64,000 nt of DNA from Agrobacterium arsenijevicii (lineage in GTDB: Bacteria; Pseudomonadota; Alphaproteobacteria; Rhizobiales; Rhizobiaceae). A program made the position numbers and the translations under genes. The notes under the pieces were generated by a model. That model was not told the origin of the DNA, did no database searches, and was given only the letters and a program-made list of their open reading frames with translations. Positions 45,101 to 54,432 of the stretch are shown piece by piece; within the stretch, counting starts at the first letter, position 1, and every line of letters starts with the position of its first letter. The stretch is from contig JWIT01000011.1 in assembly GCA_000949895.1 (NCBI GenBank), forward strand, positions 62,001-126,000. The letters are read 5' to 3'.

Positions 45101-46171
45101 GACCTGTAGATCGCCGGTCGTCCATTTCGAGCCGTCGCCGGTCACCGTCGCCGAACTTTCCGAATGGCGGCCGATAACCGCGTCAAAGCTGTTGACCGTT
45201 CCCGCTGCCTCGACCCGAAGCGTCCCAGCGCCTACATTGCCGACCATCAACGTATCGCCGGTTTGCAGCGAAGAGCCGAGACGGCTGACCGTGACGGCGC
45301 TTCCATCCGCCGAAGCCAGATTGGCGATTATCGTCGTCGTCTGGCTGATAACGGCGCCACCGCCGGTGATGGTGAGCGTACCGACACCAGCGTCGCCGGC
45401 CACCATACCGTTCGTTACGTTCCAGCGGCTATCTTTACCGGAAACGAGCGCGTTTCCCGTCGTGCCCACATCCTCGGCCAGAACGCCCCCTCTGCTTTCC
45501 AGAGTGCTGGCGGCAAGCACGTTCAGACTGCCGTTACCGCCGGAAGGCAACGCGCTGCCGCTGTTGCCCACGGAAACAGTACCGGAACTTGTGAGGCTGG
45601 ACGAATTGTCGAGCGTAAGCGAGCCGTTTCCTGCTCCGATCCCGCCAATAAGGATGTCCTTGGAAGACGCCGTCGTGCCGTGCAGCAAACGAAGGTCGCC
45701 TGTACCGTTACCGCCGACAGAGACCGCACCGGCATTCACCCAGTTCGCACCCAAAAAGGTCGCCGTTCCAGACGATCCATTGGCTATGCCGAGGTCAAAC
45801 GAATTCGTCCGAAGGCCGCCTTCCACCACCAGCGTGCCGACGCCGCCGACATTGACGCCAATCGACAGTTCATGGGCTTCGGCGTTTGTGCCTATCGTGA
45901 TTGCCGGTCCGAAGCTATTGATCATGACATCATCGCCGGCACCTGGCACATGACGCGACGGGCCCCAGTCAGCGCCCGTAAACCAGTCACCCCCACCGGA
46001 ACCTGTCCAGAGCAATGTTTCAGCCGAAGCATCCGGCACGACGACGACAGAAAACATCAGGGAAAAAACGCCTGTCACGCTGCAAGCGACAAACCCGCGT
46101 AACGTCGTTCCACGCATTTCCGCTGTTGGGCAGGTCTCCCTTTCCGAAACATGGCAGAAACAAGCGGACAT
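42194..46171 (-). CDS. Autotransporter (type Va) with repeat-rich beta-helix passenger
   Basis: A 1325-residue autotransporter. An extended signal region of about 50 residues ends at PDASAETLL. The passenger (about 50-1000) consists of roughly a dozen imperfect repeats of about 45 residues with the pattern G-S-L-T-V-T-G-G-G ... G-A-T-V-S-G-A-G-S-x-W, predicting a beta-helix, then two passenger-associated transport repeats (GNNSYSGGTTISSGTLKG and TGNSTYSGVTEVSSGKL). The C-terminal beta-barrel (about 1050-1325) ends in FAELGVRF with the required terminal Phe. The ATG at 46171 has GGGAG five bases upstream, better than the internal Met at 46117. Likely an adhesin or self-associating surface protein. 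Function inferred from architecture. Confidence 0.93.
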   Translation of the reverse strand: MSACFCHVSERETCPTAEMRGTTLRGFVACSVTGVFSLMFSVVVVPDASAETLLWTGSGGGDWFTGADWGPSRHVPGAGDDVMINSFGPAITIGTNAEAHELSIGVNVGGVGTLVVEGGLRTNSFDLGIANGSSGTATFLGANWVNAGAVSVGGNGTGDLRLLHGTTASSKDILIGGIGAGNGSLTLDNSSSLTSSGTVSVGNSGSALPSGGNGSLNVLAASTLESRGGVLAEDVGTTGNALVSGKDSRWNVTNGMVAGDAGVGTLTITGGGAVISQTTTIIANLASADGSAVTVSRLGSSLQTGDTLMVGNVGAGTLRVEAAGTVNSFDAVIGRHSESSATVTGDGSKWTTGDLQVGGDISDPNGPTGKGTLNVTAGGSVQSAKARLGVVAGATGAAAVDGQDSVWTIGGGNLEVGATGTGSLAVTGGGLVDAVNTIIGTNGGGTGSATVSGAGSTLRSRGDLHVGLDGNGSMTVGAGGTVESRDGYVATRGASASAVTVTGGGSSWTMTGTFFVGYGSGTAGEAKVSAGGGIRAASVLLGDFAGSSGTMTITGAGSNVTAYVDNRSAISGSVNVGFEGSGNLTVTNGASLHAYELYVGSGVGSNGKVVVSGAGSRVVADDLMVAGIAGNGSVEVTGGASLAAPTILIAMDAGSTGVLNIGAAAGQAARSAGAVEARTIAFGAGNGSVVFNHSETGYVLSADISGAGRVVAEGGVTTLAGNNSYSGGTTISSGTLKGNAKSFGSGGIANNAQLVVDGAGTLSNAINGTGAFEKTGDGNLVLTGNSTYSGVTEVSSGKLSVNGSLASAVSVGSGATLGGSGTIGSVTVRSGGTLAPGNSIGTLTSTGNATFASGSTYAVELDAAGNSDRLAVTGTITIDNDVSLVVTPLGNHSAYSLGTRYTILTATGGITGSFSSVDGNFAYLTTKAVKSADNGTAYLSFGLASQDAGFLAAGTSTANARAAANAVEALGEASPVYGAAVFMGRGETQSAFSQLTGEIHPSLAMALINRSGQTRDVIVNRLRSAFEGVDARPILPVAYAQGGPDSLNLNDGSLTFWSSGFGSRGRTDGDGNGSSVDTKGGGVLFGLDGDWGNSWRAGVAAGYGRDAISQAALGATADVDSYYLAAYAGTAIGPASLRFGAIHAFQDVETRRAISFSTLKEELAAGYNASTTQIFTEAAWRFDFDLTHIEPYANIGYASTHTDAFRETGGIAAVSSGSASHDQFYSTLGARVTRDIALEGMLGRAMFDVAWRHTYSDPTAESTLFYEGGSAFSVTSVAMARDTALLNLGLSYDLNPSATLTFRYGAVFGAGVLDQSAFAELGVRF

Positions 46172-46303
46172 TCGATCTCCCTCACCCGCCCGAGACGTGG
46201 CTCTCTTTCGACCGACGAATCATTTTCGAATCAAGTCAATTAGGCCCGTTTTAAAGATCATTTCGAGTATGAATAGTGTAGAACTGCGTTTTTACTGTCT
46301 GAA

Positions 46304-46340
46304 AAAATATAAAACGGAGCACGACGGGCGTGCTCCGTTT
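46304..46340 (-). terminator. Terminator of the smoCBA operon
   Basis: AAACGGAGCACG (46312-46323) pairs perfectly with CGTGCTCCGTTT (46329-46340). On the minus strand the stem is followed by a U-rich tract (TTTTATATTTTTTC). It lies 51 bp after the smoA stop. Confidence 0.9.
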
Positions 46341-46390
46341 GTATAGATGGCAAGGCGGGAGACCCGGAGAGAAAAGCCCCCGGCTTTTAC

Positions 46391-46915
46391 TCATTGCTTG
46401 GAAAACCGACCGAAAGCCCCACCCGAAAAACACAAGGGATCGCCATCGCGGTGAGCGGCGCGCAACACTTCGCCGACGATGATGGTGTGGTCACCCGCAT
46501 CATGGGCGGCAGCCCGACGGCATTCGAAACGGGCAAGCGTGCCGGGAATAACCGGAACGCCTTCGTCGTTCATTTCCCAGTCGAGATCGTCAAAGGCGTG
46601 ACCGTTGCGCGTAAAGCGGGCGCTCAGCACGTCCTGATCGGCACTCAGCACATGGATGGCAAAATGGGTCGCACCGCTAAAGGCCGGATATCGGGACGAG
46701 TTTTTGGCTGGGGACCACAGCACCAGCGGCGGATCGAGCGATACCGACGCGAAACTGTTGACCGTCATGCCGATGGGTCCATCCGGCGTGGTAGCCGTCA
46801 CCACCGTGACGCCGGTGGTGAAAGCGCCGAGCGCGTTGCGAAAGCTGCGGCTGTTTTCGCCGCCGGGAACGAATATGCGCTCGTTCGGCATTTTGATTGC
46901 TTCAGTGACTGACAT
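46391..46915 (-). CDS. smoA: Flavin reductase of the sulfoquinovose pathway, SmoA
   Basis: A 174-residue flavin-reductase-domain protein (DIM6/NTAB, HpaC type). The conserved N-terminal segment LGAFTTGVTVVTATTPDGPI, the GMTVNSFASVSLDPPLV flavin-binding motif and the C-terminal GDHTIIVGEVL are visible. It uses NAD(P)H to make the FMNH2 consumed by the monooxygenase SmoC. Its ATG overlaps the smoB stop by one base. The assignment as SmoA rests on gene order: smoA-smoB-smoC leftward and smoD-I rightward, as in the published A. tumefaciens cluster. Confidence 0.93.
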   Translation of the reverse strand: MSVTEAIKMPNERIFVPGGENSRSFRNALGAFTTGVTVVTATTPDGPIGMTVNSFASVSLDPPLVLWSPAKNSSRYPAFSGATHFAIHVLSADQDVLSARFTRNGHAFDDLDWEMNDEGVPVIPGTLARFECRRAAAHDAGDHTIIVGEVLRAAHRDGDPLCFSGGAFGRFSKQ

Positions 46916-47808
46916 CAGGGCACCTCGCTTCCGGTCGCAAGTGTATAAAGCTCAAACCACGTCTGGCGGTCGATGGTGACGCGCAGGGCGTCAGCCGCCG
47001 TTTTAATACGCTGAATATTATTGGTGCCGAGCACCGGCACGATCTTCGCGGGATGCCGCAGCAGCCAGGCGATGGCGACAGCGGTAGCATCGACGCCCTG
47101 CTCTTTGCCGATGCGCTGCAGGGCAGCCATGGTTCCACCATGGGCACCGGAAAACAGCGAGCCGCCGCCAAGCGGCGACCATGCCATCGGAGAAACGTGC
47201 TTTTCCTGCAGGAAAGCCAGATCGCCATTGGTGAAGCTATCGGTGGCAAGAAGGCTCATTTCGATCTGGTTCGTAACCAGCCTGCTGCTCATGGCCGATT
47301 GCAGCAGCGAGAAATCCCACGGGCGGAAGTTGGAAACGCCCACAGCCTTGACCTTGCCAGACGCCACCAGCGCGTCGAGCGCCTTGCCGGTTTCCTCCGC
47401 ATCGATCAGCGGATCGGGTCGGTGAATGAGCAGCAGATCGACATGATCCGTTCCCATGTCGCGCAGGGAGGCTTCGACCGAAGCATTGATATGGCCGGCC
47501 GTCGTATCGTAGTGCTTGACGCGGGCAGCAGAGTGACGCCCGGCTGGCGCCACGATGCCACATTTGGTGACGATTTCGATCTTGTCGCGAAGGGACGGAG
47601 CAGCCTTCAGCCCCGCGCCCAGAATGGCTTCCGCCGTGTATCCGCCGTAGATATCGGCCTGATCCATGGTGGTGATGCCCTGCGCCAGGCAGGCTTCGAT
47701 CTTGGCCTGCACATGGGCGGGCGAAGTGTCTGCATCGTCGCCGATGCGCCACATGCCGTAAACGATGCGGCTTAGTTCCAGTGTTTCAGAAAGAGCGATG
47801 CGTTCCAT
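46915..47808 (-). CDS. smoB: Aldo-keto reductase of the sulfoquinovose pathway, SmoB
   Basis: A 297-residue (alpha/beta)8 aldo-keto reductase. The catalytic tetrad is visible: Asp and Tyr in MDQADIYGGY, Lys in IVTKCG, and His in LLLIHRPDPL. The C-terminal NADPH site is VLGTNNIQRIK. In the sulfo-SMO pathway it reduces 6-oxoglucose, made by SmoC, to glucose. It is nested between smoC and smoA with one-base overlaps at both ends. The family also contains YdhF-like enzymes, but the context fixes the role. Confidence 0.94.
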   Translation of the reverse strand: MERIALSETLELSRIVYGMWRIGDDADTSPAHVQAKIEACLAQGITTMDQADIYGGYTAEAILGAGLKAAPSLRDKIEIVTKCGIVAPAGRHSAARVKHYDTTAGHINASVEASLRDMGTDHVDLLLIHRPDPLIDAEETGKALDALVASGKVKAVGVSNFRPWDFSLLQSAMSSRLVTNQIEMSLLATDSFTNGDLAFLQEKHVSPMAWSPLGGGSLFSGAHGGTMAALQRIGKEQGVDATAVAIAWLLRHPAKIVPVLGTNNIQRIKTAADALRVTIDRQTWFELYTLATGSEVP

Positions 47809-48965
47809 CAGTGGCGTTCCCCGTTGCCGAGCGGCGTCGCCGGCGTTTCAGAAGGCACCCGGCCGTAGGCATGCGGCAGGGAGCAGGTTTTCATCTGCGG
47901 CAGAACCTTCGTACCGAAGTGTTCCGCCTCGTCGATATGGGGATAACCGGAAAGGATGAAGGCACGAATGCCCATCTTCTGGTACTCCTCCAGCGTCGAC
48001 AGGACCTTGTCGGTCGAACCGACCAGCGCAGCACCACAGCCAGACCGCGCCCGGCCGATGCCGGTCCACAGGTTGGGTTCGACATAACCGAACTTGTCGG
48101 CCAGTTCGCGGCTGCGCGCCTGATGCGACACGCCGAGCGAGCTGCTGTCATGCGCGCGGTTGCGGATCAGTTGCCCATATTCGTCATCGAGCTTCGAGAC
48201 AAGATGCTCGGCATATTCACGCGCTTCCTGTTCGGTATCGCGCACCACCATATGGACGCGCAGGCCGTAATCCAGCGTGCGGCCATGGGCGGCAGCGCGT
48301 TCATTGGCGGCGCGCATGCGCTCAGCCAGCTGGTCCTTCGTCTCCGGCCACATCAGATAGACGTCGCATTGCGCGCCGCAAAGTTCCAGTGCATCCGGCG
48401 AATAACCGCCGAAATAGAGCAGCGGACCGCCATTCTGCTGGTAAGGCCGTGCGGGCTCGGTCGAAACACCCTTGAACTGGTAGATTTCGCCGTCATGGTC
48501 GATGGTGTCGCGCGTCCAGGCCTGCCGCAGGATCTGCACGACTTCATGGCTGCGCTTGTAGCGAAACGCGCTGTCGGCTACCTCTCCGGGAAAATCGGAG
48601 CTGATGACGTTGAGCGTGAGACGGCCTTTCAGCATATGGTCGAGCGTCGCAACCGTGCGCGCCAGCATTATCGGCTGCATCTCGCCGCAGCGGATCGCGG
48701 CAAGAAAATTGATGCGATCGCTGATGGGCGCACAACCGGCAACAAAGCTCAGCGTATCCTGCCCGACCTGATAGGACGAGGGGCAGAGGATATTGCGGAA
48801 ACCGAGTTCTTCAGCCTTTTTGACGATGTCGGAGCAATGCTCGAAGCTGGAACGCAGGCTGCCATCCGGCACGCCAAGATAGGCGTAATCGTCGGAACAC
48901 AGGGCGGAGAACCAGGAGACCTCGGCAGCATCGAGATCAGCGGATGTAACGGGTACGACGGTCAT
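47808..48965 (-). CDS. smoC: Sulfoquinovose monooxygenase SmoC
   Basis: A 385-residue LLM flavin monooxygenase related to SsuD. Landmarks are FRNILCPSSYQVGQDTLSF, FLAAIRCGEMQPIMLARTVA, KGRLTLNVISSDFPGEVA and PLLYFGGYSPDALELC. It uses FMNH2 and O2 to cleave the C-S bond of sulfoquinovose, releasing sulfite and 6-oxoglucose. It is first in the leftward operon smoC-smoB-smoA and divergent from smoD. A shared operator candidate lies 56 bp upstream at 49021-49042. Compared with the LLM enzyme at 19895 it has an N-terminal extension of about 20 residues. Confidence 0.95.
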   Translation of the reverse strand: MTVVPVTSADLDAAEVSWFSALCSDDYAYLGVPDGSLRSSFEHCSDIVKKAEELGFRNILCPSSYQVGQDTLSFVAGCAPISDRINFLAAIRCGEMQPIMLARTVATLDHMLKGRLTLNVISSDFPGEVADSAFRYKRSHEVVQILRQAWTRDTIDHDGEIYQFKGVSTEPARPYQQNGGPLLYFGGYSPDALELCGAQCDVYLMWPETKDQLAERMRAANERAAAHGRTLDYGLRVHMVVRDTEQEAREYAEHLVSKLDDEYGQLIRNRAHDSSSLGVSHQARSRELADKFGYVEPNLWTGIGRARSGCGAALVGSTDKVLSTLEEYQKMGIRAFILSGYPHIDEAEHFGTKVLPQMKTCSLPHAYGRVPSETPATPLGNGERH

Positions 48966-49020
48966 TCAATTCCTCCTCAAAGCCGCTCTCGTTTTTCTTG
49001 CATAACATCAAGAAATATGT

Positions 49021-49042
49021 AAATCAATGATGTATCAATTTT
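49021..49042. promoter_or_regulatory. Candidate SmoD operator, smoC/smoD intergenic copy
   Basis: The core ATCAATGATGTATCAAT is a direct repeat of ATCAAT with 5 bp between copies, one helical turn apart. The 22-bp element matches the inverted copy before smoE at 20 of 22 positions. It lies 56 bp from the smoC start and 24 bp from the smoD start, so it can control both. Confidence 0.75.
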
Positions 49043-49065
49043 TGTTTCGGGGAGGAAACGGCATC

Positions 49066-49770
49066 ATGAAACACACTGGCGGCAGCCTGCCCATGTATCT
49101 GCAGATCGCAGAAATGCTGGTGCGCGAAGTAGCGGCAGGCCGATTGATTGACGGGGAAAAGCTGGCGCCGGAACGCGACATGGCAGCCGATCTCGGCATT
49201 GCCGTCGGCACGCTTCGCAAGTCACTTGCGGAATTGCAGGAGCGCGGCCTGCTGGAGCGCGTGCAGGGTTCGGGCAATTACATCCGCGCCGTCAGCGACC
49301 CGCAAAGCGTCTACGCCTTCTTCCGTCTCGAGATGATCGAGGGTGGCGGCCTGCCAACGGCAGAGGTTCTGGATGTCGCGCGCCTTGCCAAGCCCGCCAC
49401 TCTGCCCGCTTTCGGCACATCGGCGGAAGGACATCGCATCCGCCGCCTTCGTCGCATTGCCGGTAAACCCGCGGCAATCGAGGAAATCTGGCTGGATGGC
49501 TCCTACGTCGACACCATCGCCATCGAAAACATGTCGGAATCCCTTTATCTTTATTACCGCACCCGCCTCAATCTCTGGATATCCAAAGCAGAAGACCGCA
49601 TCGATCTCGGTGAAGTGCCCGACTGGGCACCGGATACATTCGGCCAGAAACCGGGCGCGACGGTACCCCGCGTGCTGCGGTTGAGCCAGGCGCAGGACGG
49701 CGCAGTCGCCGAAGTCTCATGGACCTGGTTCGACCATACCGTCGCCCGATACGTTTCTCGCATACGTTGA
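49066..49770 (+). CDS. smoD: GntR/HutC-family regulator SmoD
   Basis: About 234 residues. An N-terminal winged helix (LYLQIAEML-type start, recognition in PERDMAADLGIAVGTLRKSL) is followed by a UTRA ligand domain (SAEGHRIRRLRRIAGKPAAI, then EEIWLDGSYVDTI). The ATG at 49066 follows GGAGG; an in-frame ATG at 49027 lies inside the operator. HutC regulators usually repress adjacent catabolic genes and are released by a substrate or intermediate, here probably sulfoquinovose or a glycoside. It is divergent from smoC and 336 bp before smoE. Confidence 0.92.
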   Translation: MKHTGGSLPMYLQIAEMLVREVAAGRLIDGEKLAPERDMAADLGIAVGTLRKSLAELQERGLLERVQGSGNYIRAVSDPQSVYAFFRLEMIEGGGLPTAEVLDVARLAKPATLPAFGTSAEGHRIRRLRRIAGKPAAIEEIWLDGSYVDTIAIENMSESLYLYYRTRLNLWISKAEDRIDLGEVPDWAPDTFGQKPGATVPRVLRLSQAQDGAVAEVSWTWFDHTVARYVSRIR

Positions 49771-50105
49771 GTTTGCGGAAAATTCGCGTGATCCACACCG
49801 ATGGGGAAATTTGACGGGAGACAAGGAAGCCGTAGCCTGTCACGCGACTGCTATCGTCGATATATTTCTTTAAATCAACAACTTAATAGTTTTTGATTTC
49901 TGTCAGAAATAAAATTGATACACTATTGATTTCCTTTTTGTGAACGGTAATATCACGAACTCAGGGAGACAGGCGTTTCGCCATCCCACGATATCGCCAG
50001 ATGATCGGGATAAATTTTCGAAAGCGCGATGCGTGGAACATGAAGGTTGATACCGGCTTTTGCGTCCATTCGGATTTTGAACGCGCCGGTCGTGAGGAGG
50101 AAAAT
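49771..50105. other. smoD-smoE intergenic region
   Basis: About 335 bp, A+T-rich between 49855 and 49950, containing the second SmoD operator candidate (49911-49932) and presumably the smoEFGHI promoter. The smoE frame is open back to 50001, but the real start is the well-supported ATG at 50106. No separate gene seen. Confidence 0.5.
49911..49932. promoter_or_regulatory. Candidate SmoD operator, smoE promoter copy
   Basis: The core ATTGATACACTATTGAT is the reverse complement of the element between smoC and smoD, with 20 of 22 positions identical over the full site. It stands 174 bp before the smoE start in an A+T-rich promoter-like region. Two near-identical copies at the two promoter regions of one pathway strongly suggest the SmoD binding site. 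Confidence 0.75.
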
Positions 50106-51182
50106 ATGGCTTCGGTCAGCCTGCGCAAGCTGGACAAGAGTTACGGTGCCCTGCGCATCGTCAAGGGCATCGACCTTGAAATCAACGATGGTGAATTCGT
50201 GGTTTTCGTCGGCCCTTCCGGCTGCGGCAAATCCACGACGCTGCGCATGGTCGCGGGGCTTGAAAGCATCAGCGGCGGCGAGGTCACGATCGGCGACCGC
50301 GTCGTCAACAAGCTGCCGCCGCGCGAGCGCGACATCGCCATGGTGTTTCAGGACTATGCCCTTTATCCGCACAAGACGGTGCGCGAGAACATGGGCTTCA
50401 GCCTGAAGGTACGCGGCGTCAGCGCATCGCAGGCCAATGCCAGCATCGACGAGGCGGCAAGGATGCTCGGCATCGAGCACCTGCTCGACCGCCGGCCGGG
50501 CCAGCTCTCCGGCGGCCAGCGCCAGCGCGTGGCCATGGGCCGCGCCATTGTGCGCCGCCCGCAGGTGTTCCTGTTCGACGAACCCCTCTCCAACCTCGAC
50601 GCCAAGCTGCGCGGCCAGGTTCGCACGGAAATCAAACGCCTGCACCAGCAACTGGGCACCACGATCATCTACGTCACCCACGATCAGGTGGAAGCCATGA
50701 CGTTGGCTGACCGCATCGTCATCCTGCGCGGTGGCGATATCGAGCAGGTTGGCACTCCGGATGAGGTTTACAACCGACCGGAAAGCGTGTTCGTCGGCGG
50801 TTTTGTCGGTGCGCCCGCCATGAATTTCGCCAAGGCGAAGGTAAACGGCGACCGGCTGACATTTTCCGATGGCAATTCCCTGCCGATGGCGGCCATCCGG
50901 CCTTCCCGCGAAGCGGCACTCGATGGACGGGAGGTCATCGTCGGCATTCGCCCGGAACATTTTGGCCCCGCCGAGAGCTTCGATGTCCAGCTTGCGGTCA
51001 AGGTGCAGGTGGTGGAGCCGCTTGGGTCCGATACACTGGTGCATTTCAGCCTTGGCGATGCGGCGCTGACCGCAAGGATGCCGCCGCAGCTGAGACCCGC
51101 ACCCAACGAGGAGCTGAGGATCGGCGTTGATCCGTCCAAGGTCCATCTTTTCGACGCAGCGACGGAACGCTCCATTCACTGA
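50106..51182 (+). CDS. smoE: Sulfoquinovose ABC transporter ATPase SmoE
   Basis: A 358-residue MalK/UgpC-type ATPase. Walker A GPSGCGKST at 36-44, Q-loop in FQDYALYPHKTV, signature LSGGQRQRVAMGRA, Walker B VFLFDEP, switch His in VTHDQVEAM; the C-terminal third is the regulatory TOBE domain. It energises SmoG/SmoH. The ATG at 50106 follows GAGGAGG. It is first in smoE-F-G-H-I, with smoF 53 bp downstream. Energy coupling by such MalK-like proteins is well established; substrate identity comes from the cluster. Confidence 0.95.
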   Translation: MASVSLRKLDKSYGALRIVKGIDLEINDGEFVVFVGPSGCGKSTTLRMVAGLESISGGEVTIGDRVVNKLPPRERDIAMVFQDYALYPHKTVRENMGFSLKVRGVSASQANASIDEAARMLGIEHLLDRRPGQLSGGQRQRVAMGRAIVRRPQVFLFDEPLSNLDAKLRGQVRTEIKRLHQQLGTTIIYVTHDQVEAMTLADRIVILRGGDIEQVGTPDEVYNRPESVFVGGFVGAPAMNFAKAKVNGDRLTFSDGNSLPMAAIRPSREAALDGREVIVGIRPEHFGPAESFDVQLAVKVQVVEPLGSDTLVHFSLGDAALTARMPPQLRPAPNEELRIGVDPSKVHLFDAATERSIH

Positions 51183-51223
51183 CCGGCCAGAGCCGCAACC
51201 GGCCCGGCCAAAGATTTATATAA

Positions 51224-52471
<1,248 letters not shown>

Positions 52472-52598
52472 GCTTCAAAGCCGGGAAGCGGCATGCCTGC
52501 CATGTCCTTTCCGGCCGCTTTGACCTGACCAGTGAAAATCGCCTGAGCGGCGCAATAAACGGGCCGGGTCTGAACCGGTCCGATCGGGAGACGATGAC

Positions 52599-53558
52599 GT
52601 GAATTCAGTTGCGGGAGTGGCAGACGTGACGATGCCGGAAAGAACGATGGTCAGGGTGGACGAGAAACCGCAGCCGCGCTGGACGCGGTGGCTCGATCTC
52701 GGCGACCGGTCGCTTGCCGTGCTTTTGCTGGCGCCTGCGGCCATTCTTCTTTCGCTCATCATCGTCTATCCGGTGGCGCGGCTCGTCTACACCTCGTTTT
52801 TCAGCCTTTCGCTGACCTCCGGCCTGCCGGCGGAATTCATCGGCTTTGAAAACTACACGGCGATGCTCGATGACCCGATTTTCTGGGAAACAACCTGGAA
52901 TACGGTGCTGATAACGCTGATTACCGTGCCGGGCGCTCTGTTCATGGGTCTCGGGCTGGCGCTCCTCGCCAACCTGCCCTTTTCCATGCAATGGCCAATG
53001 CGCCTGTCGCTGCTCATTCCCTGGGCGCTGCCGCTTTCCTTTGCCGGCCTCATCTTCGCATGGTTCTTCCACTACGAATATGGCGTGGTCAACGATGTGC
53101 TGAACCGGCTGGGTTTCGAAGGCGTGATCTGGTTCAACTCGCCGAACTGGGCCTTTGCGGCCATCTGCCTGACCATCATCTGGAAGACCTCCTCCTTCAT
53201 GGCGCTGATGATCCTTGCCGGGCTGCAGACCATTCCGCGCTCGCTTTATGAAGCCGCCGATGTGGATGGCGCCGGCAAGTTCAGGCAATTCTTCGAGATC
53301 ACGCTGCCGCTGCTCAAGCCCTCGATCGTCGTTGCCCTCATCTTCCGCACGATCACGGCGCTGCAGACCTTTGATATTCCTTACATGATGACCGGCGGCG
53401 GACCCGGCACATCCACCACGACGCTTGCCATGTATATTCACCAGAACACCGTTTCCTTCCTCGATCTCGGTTACGGTTCGGCACTTGCGGTCATGATGTT
53501 TGCGCTTTCCATGTGCGTCACCGCCGTTTATCTCCGCATCATCCGGACGAAGGACTGA
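52599..53558 (+). CDS. smoG: Sulfoquinovose ABC transporter permease SmoG
   Basis: A 319-residue MalF/UgpA-type permease with six helices. After a polar N-terminus of about 35 residues comes the first helix (LAVLLLAPAAILLSLIIVYP). The EAA coupling loop is YEAADVDGAGKFRQFFEITLPLL. The start codon is GTG 52599 with GGGAG upstream; later in-frame starts at 52626 (GTG) and 52632 (ATG) are possible. A gap of 127 bp separates it from smoF. It pairs with SmoH, 4 bp downstream. Confidence 0.93.
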   Translation: MNSVAGVADVTMPERTMVRVDEKPQPRWTRWLDLGDRSLAVLLLAPAAILLSLIIVYPVARLVYTSFFSLSLTSGLPAEFIGFENYTAMLDDPIFWETTWNTVLITLITVPGALFMGLGLALLANLPFSMQWPMRLSLLIPWALPLSFAGLIFAWFFHYEYGVVNDVLNRLGFEGVIWFNSPNWAFAAICLTIIWKTSSFMALMILAGLQTIPRSLYEAADVDGAGKFRQFFEITLPLLKPSIVVALIFRTITALQTFDIPYMMTGGGPGTSTTTLAMYIHQNTVSFLDLGYGSALAVMMFALSMCVTAVYLRIIRTKD

Positions 53559-53562
53559 TCCC

Positions 53563-54420
53563 ATGAGCACCGTTGCGACCTCCTCCGGTCTGTCCTCCTT
53601 CTTCTCCGGTAAGCCGCTGCGCTTCATTGCGGCCTCCATATTGCTGGTCAACGGCCTGTTTCCGGCAATCTGGATCCTGTTCACCTCGCTGAAAACGGAA
53701 GCGGAACTGACGCTCAAGCCGATCACATGGTTTCCGCATGCGCCGACGCTTGCAAACTACATGCAGGCCTTTTCCGACCAGCCGCTGCATCTGTTTCTCT
53801 TCAACAGCTTCATGGTGGCGCTTCTTTCGACCGCACTTACCATTCTGATTTCGGTGCTGGCGGCTTACGCACTGGCGCGGCTCGACCTCAAATACCGGGC
53901 GCTGATCCTCTCGCTCATCATCGCCGTTTCCACCTTCCCGCTGGTAACGCTGCTGGTGCCGTTGTTCGAAATCATGCGGGCGCTCAACCTGCTCAATAGC
54001 TGGACGGCGCTGATCCTGCCCTACACCGTGCTCTCGCTGCCGGTCTGCACGCTGATGCTGGTGTCCTTCTTCGAAAGCATTCCGCGCGATCTGGAAAACG
54101 CCGCCATGATCGATGGCTGCACCCGCATCGGCGCGCTGTTCAAGGTGGTGGTGCCCCTCTGTGCGCCGGGTGTCTTCACCGCCGGCATTCTTGCCTTCGT
54201 GAACGCCTGGGACGAATTCCTGCTGGCGCTTTCCTTCAATTCCAATCCCGCACTTCGCACCCTGCCGGTCGGCATCCAGCTTTATCAGGGCGAATTCGCT
54301 TTCCCCTGGCCCGTCATCTCGGCGGCGCTGGTGGTTGGCATCGTGCCGGTCGCCATCCTGATCGTCATCTTTCAGGAACGGGTTGTCTCCGGCCTCACCG
54401 CCGGCGGTCTCAAGGGTTAA
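53563..54420 (+). CDS. smoH: Sulfoquinovose ABC transporter permease SmoH
   Basis: A 285-residue MalG/UgpE-type permease with six helices. The EAA loop region is SIPRDLENAAMIDGCTRIGA, and FVNAWDEFLLALSF near the C-terminus is typical of the MalG group. The ATG at 53563 is 4 bp after the smoG stop; earlier in-frame codons would overlap smoG. With SmoG it forms the membrane channel energised by SmoE. Confidence 0.94.
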   Translation: MSTVATSSGLSSFFSGKPLRFIAASILLVNGLFPAIWILFTSLKTEAELTLKPITWFPHAPTLANYMQAFSDQPLHLFLFNSFMVALLSTALTILISVLAAYALARLDLKYRALILSLIIAVSTFPLVTLLVPLFEIMRALNLLNSWTALILPYTVLSLPVCTLMLVSFFESIPRDLENAAMIDGCTRIGALFKVVVPLCAPGVFTAGILAFVNAWDEFLLALSFNSNPALRTLPVGIQLYQGEFAFPWPVISAALVVGIVPVAILIVIFQERVVSGLTAGGLKG

Positions 54421-54432
54421 ACAGGTACAATC

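Noticed and set aside
44200..45950. CRISPR-like periodicity
   Set aside because: The periodic sequence is protein-coding, made of degenerate 45-residue passenger repeats of the autotransporter; no identical direct repeats with unique spacers exist.
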